Below are positions 26,022 through 32,951 of a stretch of 64,000 nucleotides of DNA, piece by piece (within the stretch, counting starts at the first letter, position 1; each line of letters starts with the position of its first letter). Both the position numbers and the translations under genes were made by a program. The DNA lies in NCBI RefSeq assembly GCF_000428945.1, contig NZ_AUAX01000039.1, positions 1-64,000 on the forward strand, read 5' to 3'. A model generated the notes under the pieces. That model ran no database searches and was not told the DNA's origin. It saw nothing but the letters and a program-made list of their open reading frames with translations. The stretch is from Hamadaea tsunoensis DSM 44101. GTDB lineage: Bacteria; Actinomycetota; Actinomycetes; Mycobacteriales; Micromonosporaceae.

Positions 26022-26759
26022 ATGGCTGCCGACGAGATGGCGTACGAGATGGGGGTCTTCCTGGCTGATCAGGGAGACTACGCGAAAGCGCTGCGCGTGC
26101 TGGCCGGGGCCGGCGACGATCACCGGGCGTTGCTGGCGCTGGGCCGGATGGCGAGCAACGGGCAGGGCCGCCCCGAGGATCCCGCCGAGGCGGCCCGCCT
26201 GTACGAGCGCGCGGCCGGGCTGGGCAGCGGCGAGGCCGCGTACAACCTGGGTGCCCTGTACGGGCAGGGACGCGGCGTGCGCCATGACGCGGACCGCGCG
26301 CTGGAGTGGTACGAGCGGGCAGGTGACCTCGGCTACGCGCCCGGCTGGCGGATGGCCGGCATGATGTACGCCGCCGGGGACGGGCGCGCGACCGACCTGA
26401 CCACGGCGGAGCGCTTCTGGCGCAAGGCCGCCGCGGCGGGCGACGCGCAGGCGATGGCGGACCTCGGCCAGCTGCACGCCTACTACCTGCACGAGCCGGT
26501 GGCGGCCGCGGACTGGTACCTGCGGGCCTACGGCGGCGGGCAGGAGGAGGCGACGAGCCACCTGCTGCGCCTGGCCGAACCGCTGCGCCGGGCGTTCGAC
26601 GGCGGCGACGCCCGGGCCGGGACGATGCTGGGGGCGATCCTCGCTCTGTTCGCGGAGGACGGGCAGGAGCAGGCGGTCGGGTTCCTCACCGAAGCGGCCC
26701 AGGCCGGCGACGCGGAAGCCCGCCGCATCCTCGACCTCGTCCTCGCCCAGCGCAACTGA
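26022..26759 (+). CDS. Sel1-like repeat protein
   Basis: 245 residues made of Sel1-like (TPR-related) helical repeats, e.g. DPAEAARLYERAAGLGSGEA and DADRALEWYERAGDLGY, each about 36 residues with the AAxxG signature. At least five repeats are visible. No signal peptide is present, so a cytoplasmic scaffold role is likely. AAGGTGG lies just before the ATG. It converges with the PnuC-family gene, and a composite palindrome fills the space between them. Confidence 0.88.
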   Translation: MAADEMAYEMGVFLADQGDYAKALRVLAGAGDDHRALLALGRMASNGQGRPEDPAEAARLYERAAGLGSGEAAYNLGALYGQGRGVRHDADRALEWYERAGDLGYAPGWRMAGMMYAAGDGRATDLTTAERFWRKAAAAGDAQAMADLGQLHAYYLHEPVAAADWYLRAYGGGQEEATSHLLRLAEPLRRAFDGGDARAGTMLGAILALFAEDGQEQAVGFLTEAAQAGDAEARRILDLVLAQRN

Positions 26760-26779
26760 CCCGCCCCCGCGGCCCGCGG

Positions 26780-26860
26780 CAAGATCCCGCTTGGATCAGG
26801 TTTTCGCACGTAATCATGGGCCATGATTCGGGTGATTTCCCTGATCCAAACGGGATCATG
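26780..26860. repeat. 81-bp composite palindrome, copy 2 (inverted)
   Basis: It has the same architecture as 20478-20558: 21-nt arms (right arm CTGATCCAAACGGGATC), a 39-nt core with TAATCATGGGCCATGATT, and the two distinctive spacers in swapped positions (TTTTCGCAC left; GGTGATTTC right). It is therefore the same element in reverse orientation. It again sits between two convergent genes. Confidence 0.85.
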
Positions 26861-26877
26861 AGGGCGCCAAGGAGGGC

Positions 26878-27576
26878 CTAGGCGGGGACGCTGTCCAAGG
26901 TGGACGGTTGGGGAGCGGCGGCGCGGGTGGTGCGCAGCCAGACGCTGAAGCCGTACGCGACGAGCCCGGCGTAGATCGCGTACAGGACCGCCGACGGGTA
27001 GAAGTGCGACTTGATCAGCAGTGGTACGCCGACCGCGTCGACCGCCAGCCAGGCCGCCCAGAACTCGTTCCAGCCGCGGGCCATCGCGTACGCGGCGACC
27101 ATCGAGCCGACGAAGATCCAGGCGTCGGACCAGAAGTACCAGCGGGGTGCCGGCCAGCCCGCCCCGAACCAGAAGAACACCTGCTGCACCACGATCACGG
27201 CGGCGATCCAGAAGCCGAGCAGCGCCAGCCGTTCCCGGCCGGTCGCCCAGCGGGGCACGATCGCCGGGGCGCTCCGGTCCTGGCCGCGGCTCGCCGACCA
27301 GCGCCACCAGCCGTAGACCGAGGTGAGGATGAAGAAGATCTGCCGGCCGGCCTGGCCGAACAGGGTCATGGCCTGCGGGTTGCCGAAGGCCACCCCGAAG
27401 AACACCGTGAACAGCAGGAGATTGCCGACGATCCCGGCCGGCCACGCCCACACGCGGCGGCGCAGGCCGCCGATCGCGGAGGCGAAACCGAAGACGTTGC
27501 CGACGACCTCGCGCCACAGGATGTGCTGACCGAACACGGTCAGCTGCGCGTCGAACAGCTGGTGCAGAACACTCAT
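26878..27576 (-). CDS. pnuX: PnuC-family transporter, probably riboflavin uptake (PnuX-like)
   Basis: 232 residues with about seven membrane helices. PnuC-family blocks are visible: NVFGFASAIGGLRRRVWAWP, GNLLLFTVFFGV, SVYGWWRWS, WIFVGSMVAAYAMARGWNEF and WLAVDAVGVPL. PnuC proteins carry nicotinamide riboside by facilitated diffusion, but actinobacterial relatives called PnuX carry riboflavin and are under FMN riboswitch control. A clear FMN riboswitch lies in this gene's leader, so riboflavin is the better prediction. GAAAGGG lies 6 nt upstream of the ATG. Confidence 0.85.
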   Translation of the reverse strand: MSVLHQLFDAQLTVFGQHILWREVVGNVFGFASAIGGLRRRVWAWPAGIVGNLLLFTVFFGVAFGNPQAMTLFGQAGRQIFFILTSVYGWWRWSASRGQDRSAPAIVPRWATGRERLALLGFWIAAVIVVQQVFFWFGAGWPAPRWYFWSDAWIFVGSMVAAYAMARGWNEFWAAWLAVDAVGVPLLIKSHFYPSAVLYAIYAGLVAYGFSVWLRTTRAAAPQPSTLDSVPA

Positions 27577-27669
27577 GGTGGGCCCTTTCGATCGAGGAGC
27601 GATCAGGCCCGGGGCACCCTTCGCAGGGAACGCGGGACGCCGGCCCCGGCCCATGGCCGACACCGTCGT

Positions 27670-27798
27670 CGCGTGCTTCCTCCCATCCGGACTCTCACCG
27701 TCGGTCCCGGAGTTTCACCGGGTCAACCGGCCGCTGGCTGCGGCCGGGTCGCGGACTGTCACCGCCGGTTCGGACTTTCACCGACCCCGGAGCACGTC
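27670..27798 (-). ncRNA. FMN riboswitch (RFN element)
   Basis: Read on the minus strand, the conserved RFN core is present: CGGTGAAAGTCCGAACCGGC, then GGTGACAGTCCGCGACCCG, a variable arm, GACCCGGTGAAACTCCGGGA and CGACGGTGAGAGTCCGGATG followed by GGAGGAAGCACG. CGTGCT and AGCACG close stem P1. Between it and the start codon, GGCCGGGGC and GCCCCGGGCC can pair and could act as the expression platform. FMN binding should turn off the downstream transporter. Confidence 0.95.
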
Positions 27799-27844
27799 GA
27801 AGCGCAGTATCGCACCGCGTGCCGGTTGTTTCCGATGGCGTCGG

Positions 27845-28210
27845 TCACACCCGGCCGGCGGTGGTGCCGAGGCGTTCGAGGTGGCGTTCGATGGTGTCGC
27901 GGCTGAGCGTCATGCAGGCGATCTTGGCTTCCAGCTTCTCCTTCTCGACCCGCAGCAGCTCGACGAGTTCCTGCTCCGAAGCCGTGTCGGCGGCGGTGGG
28001 CCCGTCCTCGTGCAGCATCGAGACGATCAGCTTGGTGGTCAGCCCCGACCGGACCAGGCTGGTGATCGTGCCCACCCGGGCCACGTCCGTCTCGGCGTAC
28101 GCGCGGTAGCCGTTGCTGGTCCGGGTGGGTTGGATCAGGCCGCGTTCCTCGTAGTAGCGCAGCATCCGGATCGGCACCTCGGTACGCCGCGACAGCTCGC
28201 CGATTTTCAT
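27845..28210 (-). CDS. MerR-family transcriptional regulator
   Basis: A 121-residue protein. The N-terminal MerR helix-turn-helix is MKIGELSRRTEVPIRMLRYY with the wing ERGLIQPTRTSNGYRAY. The C-terminal helix (about 80-112) is a dimerising coiled coil. No metal-binding Cys cluster is present, so it likely senses an organic molecule. It is divergent from an MFS transporter with 51 bp between starts. The shared gap has a long-spacer promoter with an inverted repeat, the standard MerR arrangement for activating an efflux gene. Confidence 0.92.
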   Translation of the reverse strand: MKIGELSRRTEVPIRMLRYYEERGLIQPTRTSNGYRAYAETDVARVGTITSLVRSGLTTKLIVSMLHEDGPTAADTASEQELVELLRVEKEKLEAKIACMTLSRDTIERHLERLGTTAGRV

Positions 28211-28222
28211 CGCACACTCACC

Positions 28223-28252
28223 TTGACCCTCTCACTAGTGTGAGACTTTATC
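28223..28252 (+). promoter_or_regulatory. MerR-type promoter/operator driving the MFS gene
   Basis: A -35 box TTGACC (28223-28228) is followed after 18 bp by a -10-like TTTATC. The inverted repeat TCTCAC-TAGT-GTGAGA (28230-28245) fills the spacer. MerR regulators activate promoters with over-long spacers by twisting such repeats. Confidence 0.7.
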
Positions 28253-28261
28253 GTCGACCAC

Positions 28262-29446
28262 ATGAGCGTGCAAGTAATCACCGAAACCCCCGTGACCGCT
28301 GACCGGCTGCCCTGGCGACCGCTGCTCGTGCTGTCCGCCGCCGCCTTCGCCTCGGTCACCGCCGAGATGCTGCCGGCCAGCCTGCTCGTCGAGATCGGCG
28401 ACGGGCTGCACGTCAGCGCGTCGGCGGCCGGGCTGCTGGTCGCCGCGTGGGCGCTGACCGTCGCCGTGGCGAGCGTTCCGCTGACGAAGGCCACCCGGCG
28501 CGTACCGCGGGGAGTGCTGCTTCCGTTGGTGCTGGTGGTCTTCGCCGTCGCGGTCGCCGGGACCGCGGTCGCGCCGACCTACGGGTGGGCGCTGGGCGCG
28601 CGGATGGTCGCGGCGGCCGCCCACGGGCTGTTCTGGTCGCTGCTCATGCCCACGACGGCCGCGCTCACGCCGCCCCGGTTGACCGGTCGGGCCATCTCCA
28701 TCGTCTCGGCCGGCCCGACCCTCGCGGGCATCGTCGGCATCCCGATCGGCATGGTGATCGGCGCCGCGGTCGGCTGGCGCGCGTCGTTCGGGATCCTCGC
28801 CGCGGTCCTGGTCGCCGCGGCCGTCGCGGTCCGCGCGCTGAAGCTGCCCGACGCGCCCGCGCCGGGTCCGCGTACCGGGCGGGGCAACCGGGCGGTCCTG
28901 GCCGTCACCGTCGGCACGGGCACGCTGCTCATCGGCCACTTCCTGATCTACACGTACATCTCACCCCTGCTCGAACCTCACTACGCCTCAGGTGTACGCG
29001 CGGCCCTGCTGCTGGTCTTCGGCCTGGGCGGCCTGGCCGGGACGGCCGCGGCGGGCCCGCTGTCCGACCGGTTCCCCCGGCAGGCGCTGGGGTGGTCGGC
29101 CGCGGTCTTCGCGGCGGCGCTGGCGCTGCTGGTGTTCCTCTCCTCGGGGCTCGTCGTCGCGGGCGTGGTGCTCGCCTTCTGGGGTGCGCTGATCGGCCTG
29201 ATCCCGCCCGTGTTCCAGACCCGGCTGATGCGGGTGGCCACGCCGGGCCAGGAGACCGCGGCGGGGGCGATCGCGGTCACCGTGCTCAACGCCGGTATCG
29301 CGGCCGGGGCGGTCGTCGGCGGTGTCGTCGTAGGACAGTGGGGGACCGGTACGCTGCCGGCGATCGGTACGGCCTTCGCCGCCCTGGCCGCTGTGCTGCT
29401 CGTGGGCCGGGGACTACGATCCGCCGATGGCGCTGACTCTCACTGA
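28262..29446 (+). CDS. MFS drug-efflux-type transporter (DHA1-like)
   Basis: 394 residues with twelve predicted membrane helices. Features of drug:H+ antiporters and sugar-efflux relatives include AFASVTAEMLPASLL in helix 1, a basic loop ATRRVPRG between helices 2 and 3, and GPTLAGIVGIPIGMVIG in helix 5 (motif C-like). It exports a small molecule using the proton gradient. The MerR regulator and promoter next to it indicate induction by the exported compound. Its 3' end overlaps the next gene by 20 nt. Confidence 0.88.
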   Translation: MSVQVITETPVTADRLPWRPLLVLSAAAFASVTAEMLPASLLVEIGDGLHVSASAAGLLVAAWALTVAVASVPLTKATRRVPRGVLLPLVLVVFAVAVAGTAVAPTYGWALGARMVAAAAHGLFWSLLMPTTAALTPPRLTGRAISIVSAGPTLAGIVGIPIGMVIGAAVGWRASFGILAAVLVAAAVAVRALKLPDAPAPGPRTGRGNRAVLAVTVGTGTLLIGHFLIYTYISPLLEPHYASGVRAALLLVFGLGGLAGTAAAGPLSDRFPRQALGWSAAVFAAALALLVFLSSGLVVAGVVLAFWGALIGLIPPVFQTRLMRVATPGQETAAGAIAVTVLNAGIAAGAVVGGVVVGQWGTGTLPAIGTAFAALAAVLLVGRGLRSADGADSH

Positions 29447-29993
29447 CCTTCGCGGGTACGCCGACCGCGACCTCGACGCCGACCTCGCCCGCTGGTTGCC
29501 GGACGAGCCGCGGATCGAGATCCCGGCGGAGACCCGTTCCGTGGACGGCCTCCTCGACCGGCTGCCGCCCGACGGCGCCGCCGCGCTCACCGCCCTCGAC
29601 CGGCGCGTCCGGTCGGGGGCGATGCCGAATTTCCTGGACGTCCACGACTGGTCCTACGGTTTCGGGTTCGCCGAGAACGACTGCGGCATCGTGGACTCCG
29701 ACTACGAGACCGAGGTTTCGGAGGAGGACGTCTACACGATCGGCGCGGACGGCGGCGGCAATCTCTACACGGTCCTCGCCAACGGGCAGGTGGCGATCTG
29801 GTTCCACGAGGAGGAGGTCCTGGAGGGCGGGACCCGCTTCGACAATCTCGACGTCTTCCTCTGGTCGGCCGTGCGGTACGCGGCCGTCCGCCGCGGAACC
29901 CTCCGGCGCTCGGAAGTGGAGGCGGACTTCATCGCGCTGGGACAGGACGGCGCGCTCGATCCCGAGGTGGGCATGCTGAGATACATGAAGTGA
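29427..29993 (+). CDS. Soluble protein of unknown function, SUKH-like tail
   Basis: 188 residues, acidic, with no signal or membrane segment. The C-terminal half (ENDCGIVDSDY, YTIGADGGGNLYTVLANG, VAIWFHEEEV, FDNLDVFLWSAVRYAAV) resembles SMI1/KNR4 (SUKH) proteins, a fold widespread among toxin-immunity proteins. The match is only by eye. No polymorphic-toxin gene is adjacent. Its start lies inside the end of the MFS gene, suggesting translational coupling. Confidence 0.6.
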   Translation: MALTLTDLRGYADRDLDADLARWLPDEPRIEIPAETRSVDGLLDRLPPDGAAALTALDRRVRSGAMPNFLDVHDWSYGFGFAENDCGIVDSDYETEVSEEDVYTIGADGGGNLYTVLANGQVAIWFHEEEVLEGGTRFDNLDVFLWSAVRYAAVRRGTLRRSEVEADFIALGQDGALDPEVGMLRYMK

Positions 29994-30107
29994 TCTCCGT
30001 TGCCGTCCGCGGCATCGGATCACCATGGACGAGCAGCCTGCCGAAGCGACGGGTATGCGACCCTTCGTTCGATGGCTGGCATCGAGGGTGCCGGATACCC
30101 TCGCGCC

Positions 30108-30782
30108 ATGGAGCGTAGCGCGACGGAGCAGCCCGACGGCGGGCCGGCGGCACGAGGCTGGGCGCGCAGCCCGCTCGGCATTGCGGTGATCAGCGCGGTT
30201 CTCACGACCGTCGGCGCGGCGGCGGTGGCGGTCTTCACCAAGTTCATCAGCACCGACGACCGGCCGGCGGCCGCTGCGTCGGCGGCTTCCTCCGTTGCCG
30301 CGAAGCCGAGCCCGTCGACGACCGGCGCCGTCGACCCGTGCCTGGTCGGCATCTGGAAAGGGCTGTCCTACTCCTCGTACGTCAAGGTCGACGACGACCT
30401 GACGTTGTACATGCAGCTCAGGTCGGGCGACGGTTTTCGCCTGACCTTCACGGCCGGCGGAACTGCCACGCAGACGCTCGACACCCGTCCGACGCTTGCC
30501 GAGAGCCTCAACGGGTCGGACTTCACCATGGTCCTCACCGGGACCGCCGGCTTCGACGTCACCGCCGGCAAGGGGCGCATGGTGCTGAAGGGCGTCGCGG
30601 GAGAGGTCGCCAGCGAGCTGCACGAGCACAAGGACGGGGGGTTCCTCTTCGGCAAGGACAGCTCGTCCACGAACACGGTCACGGTCGCGGGAACCACCAC
30701 CAGCCTGCAGTACGAATGCAGCGCGGGCTATCTCGTCCTCACCGCCGACGACAGCAAACGCGAGTACCAACGGGCCGCGTAG
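30108..30782 (+). CDS. Single-pass membrane protein of unknown function
   Basis: 224 residues. A short cytoplasmic N-terminus precedes one membrane helix (about 28-48, PLGIAVISAVLTTVGAAAVA), a Ser/Ala/Pro linker and an extracytoplasmic beta-rich domain. VDPCLVGIWKGLSYSSYVKV resembles the opening of lipocalin-like 'DPCLVGTW' domains. Two Cys residues may form a disulfide. The role is unknown. I chose the ATG at 30108 because the upstream in-frame extension shows no gene-like composition. Confidence 0.7.
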   Translation: MERSATEQPDGGPAARGWARSPLGIAVISAVLTTVGAAAVAVFTKFISTDDRPAAAASAASSVAAKPSPSTTGAVDPCLVGIWKGLSYSSYVKVDDDLTLYMQLRSGDGFRLTFTAGGTATQTLDTRPTLAESLNGSDFTMVLTGTAGFDVTAGKGRMVLKGVAGEVASELHEHKDGGFLFGKDSSSTNTVTVAGTTTSLQYECSAGYLVLTADDSKREYQRAA

Positions 30783-30902
30783 TGGCGCGGGCTCCTCGGA
30801 CGGCAATTGAGCATCGGCTACTCATGCCCCACCCCCGGCGTACGCGGTCTCCTGGAGACGGGCGGGCGCCGGGTCTGCCTTTTGTGAGGCAGGAGGAGTG
30901 TC

Positions 30903-32291
30903 ATGTCACACCGTCGTCAGGGCCGGGCCGTCGTTCTCGGCGCCAGCGTCGCGGGACTGCTCGCGGCGCGCGTACTCGCGGATGTGTTCGAGAGCGTGAT
31001 CGTCGTCGACCGGGACGAGCTGCCGGTGGCCGCGGTGCCGCGGCGCTGCGTTCCGCAGGGGGAGCACGGGCACGGCCTGCTGGCGCGCGGCTATGAGGCG
31101 CTGGAGGAGCTGTTCGCGGACTTCGCGGCCGACACGGTCGCGCTCGGCGGCATTCCGGTGGACATCCAGCGGGACACGCTGTGGATCTCGGACGGGAACC
31201 AGTTGCGCGGAGCGGAGTCGGGCCTGCGCGGGCTGTGCCTGAGCCGCCCGGCGATCGAGGGCTACATCCGGGAGCGCGTCGCGGCGCTGCCGGGCGTCGA
31301 GATCCGGGCCGGGCACGAGGCCGTCGGCCTGCTGTCCACACCGGACGGTACGCGGGTCACGGGTGCCCGGATCCAGCCGCTCGGCGGCGCGGTCGAGGAG
31401 CTGGCCGCGGACCTGGTCGTCGACGCGACCGGCCGGGGCAACCGCGGCCCGACCTGGCTTGCCGAGCTGGGCTACGAGCCCGCCGCCGAGGAGCGCGTGG
31501 ACGCCCACATGGTCTACGTGACCCGTGAATTCCGCCGTACGCCGGGCGCGTCCCCGTACGCGGCGCTCGTGCAGGCGCCCTGGCCCGGCCAGCCGTTCGG
31601 GGTGGTGGCCATCGCCGTCGAGGGCGACCGCTGGCAGGTCACGCTGCTCGGCTGCGGTCCGGGGATCACGCTGCCGGCCGAGCTCGATGAGTTCGTGGCG
31701 TTCACCGGGCGGCTGCCCGACCCCCGGGTCCACGAGATCCTGGCGAACGCCGAGCCGATCGGGGAACCGCACCGGATGCGCCTGCCGGTCAGCGTACGCC
31801 GGCGGTATGAGGACGCCCGCCGGCTGCCCGAGGGGTTGGTGTCCACAGGGGACGCCGTGTGCGCGTTCAATCCCGCGTACGGACAGGGGATGACGGTCGC
31901 GGCAGCCGAGGCGCTGACCCTGCGGGACTGCCTCGCGAAGGGCGTCGCCGGTCTGCCGCAACGGTTCTACCGGAAGGCCGCGAAGCTCATCGACACCCCG
32001 TGGGAGATCGCGGTCGGCGGGGACCTCCGCTTCGAGCACGTCCTCGGCCCGCGTACGCGCAAGACGGCGTTCATCAACGCGTACATCGGCAAGGTGCATC
32101 GGGCGGCGGTCGGCGACGCGGTGGTGGGGCGGGCGTTCCTGCGGGTGGCGAACCTGATGGCGGCGCCGCCGTCGCTGTTCGCGCCGGGGATCGTGGCGCG
32201 CGTGCTGCGGGGGAGCCGGCGGCCGGCGGCCGAGGTGTCGCGAGTGGCGGGCCGGCAGGCCGTCGGCGCGGCTACACGCCCAGTTCGCTGA
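30903..32291 (+). CDS. FAD-dependent monooxygenase/oxidoreductase
   Basis: 462 residues. The FAD-binding Rossmann motif is VVLGASVAGLLAARVL (about 10-25), and GDAVCAFNPAYGQGMTVAAA (about 318-337) is the second FAD motif (GD...P) of the p-hydroxybenzoate hydroxylase/squalene epoxidase group. Such enzymes hydroxylate, epoxidise or reduce hydrophobic substrates using NAD(P)H and O2. The substrate is unknown, and no natural-product cluster surrounds it. A very strong ribosome site (AGGAGGAG) precedes the ATG. Its 3' end overlaps the convergent nucleotidyltransferase gene by 20 bp. Confidence 0.85.
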   Translation: MSHRRQGRAVVLGASVAGLLAARVLADVFESVIVVDRDELPVAAVPRRCVPQGEHGHGLLARGYEALEELFADFAADTVALGGIPVDIQRDTLWISDGNQLRGAESGLRGLCLSRPAIEGYIRERVAALPGVEIRAGHEAVGLLSTPDGTRVTGARIQPLGGAVEELAADLVVDATGRGNRGPTWLAELGYEPAAEERVDAHMVYVTREFRRTPGASPYAALVQAPWPGQPFGVVAIAVEGDRWQVTLLGCGPGITLPAELDEFVAFTGRLPDPRVHEILANAEPIGEPHRMRLPVSVRRRYEDARRLPEGLVSTGDAVCAFNPAYGQGMTVAAAEALTLRDCLAKGVAGLPQRFYRKAAKLIDTPWEIAVGGDLRFEHVLGPRTRKTAFINAYIGKVHRAAVGDAVVGRAFLRVANLMAAPPSLFAPGIVARVLRGSRRPAAEVSRVAGRQAVGAATRPVR

Positions 32292-32709
32292 TGATGCGCG
32301 AGCTGGCGTCGGCCTTGTCGGTGCCGCCGATGCCCAAGGCGATCTCGATGCCCAGCTCCGCGCAGACGTCCGCCTCGGCGATCGTGGCGAGGGCGCTGCG
32401 GTCGCCGCCGTTGGCGAAGACGATCCGGTCGTCGGGGTGCAGCTTGCGGATCTCGGCGAGCGTACGCCGCACCGATCCGTCCAGATCGGTCGCGAGCAGG
32501 ACCTTGTCCACCACGCGCAGGTTCTCGACGACCTCGGCGCGATCGGCCTCGCGGATGATCACCCGGCCCTTCTTGAGGACCTGCTGGTCGTCGTTGTTCA
32601 CGATGACGATCAGCAGATCCGCCAGCGCCTTCGCCTCGCGCATCATGCGGACGTGCCCCACGTGCAGCGGATTGAAATAGCCGCTGACCACGGCGACCGT
32701 ACGACTCAT
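32272..32709 (-). CDS. Cytidylyltransferase-like nucleotidyltransferase
   Basis: 145 residues. AVVSGYFNPLHVGHVRMM contains the HxGH nucleotide-binding motif of the HIGH superfamily. The size matches single-domain cytidylyl/adenylyltransferases such as TagD or PPAT-like enzymes. ISTSSRII-type signatures are replaced by KADASSRIISELG. It activates a phosphorylated alcohol or sugar with CTP or ATP; the substrate is unknown. It overlaps the convergent FAD gene by 20 bp. A second, diverged HIGH-type domain occurs in the 35.0-36.5 kb gene. Confidence 0.8.
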   Translation of the reverse strand: MSRTVAVVSGYFNPLHVGHVRMMREAKALADLLIVIVNNDDQQVLKKGRVIIREADRAEVVENLRVVDKVLLATDLDGSVRRTLAEIRKLHPDDRIVFANGGDRSALATIAEADVCAELGIEIALGIGGTDKADASSRIISELGV

Positions 32710-32787
32710 CGGGTGAGCTTACCCGAATCCGGAATTCGGAAGCATTGCTAACAGTCTATTGACTCGCCCGTGCCGCGATCGTACTGT

Positions 32788-32842
32788 GAGAGCGCTCTCT
32801 CACGGCTCCAGCCCTGGTGGCCCGTGAGGTGAGAGCGCTCCC
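32788..32842. promoter_or_regulatory. Two LacI-type operators upstream of the GH64 gene
   Basis: GAGAGCGCTCTC (32788-32799) is a perfect 12-bp palindrome. GAGAGCGCTCCC (32831-32842) is a near copy with its start 43 bp downstream. Both keep the GAGCGCTC core of the CebR box but differ in the flanks, so a different LacI-family repressor is more likely. Two sites suggest cooperative or looping repression. Confidence 0.65.
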
Positions 32843-32951
32843 CAGTCCCCCCTGGTGAGCGGACGTCCCCCACAGGGTCCGGCCCCCGCTCCGTCCCCGT
32901 TCGTCCCCCGGCCGGCCCTGATCCGCTTCAGTTCCGGATTGAGAGGGCTTC

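Noticed and set aside
32272-32709. Considered as a nicotinate-nucleotide adenylyltransferase (NadD)
   Set aside because: It is too short (145 residues) and lacks the C-terminal NadD motif; only a generic HIGH-family call is justified.
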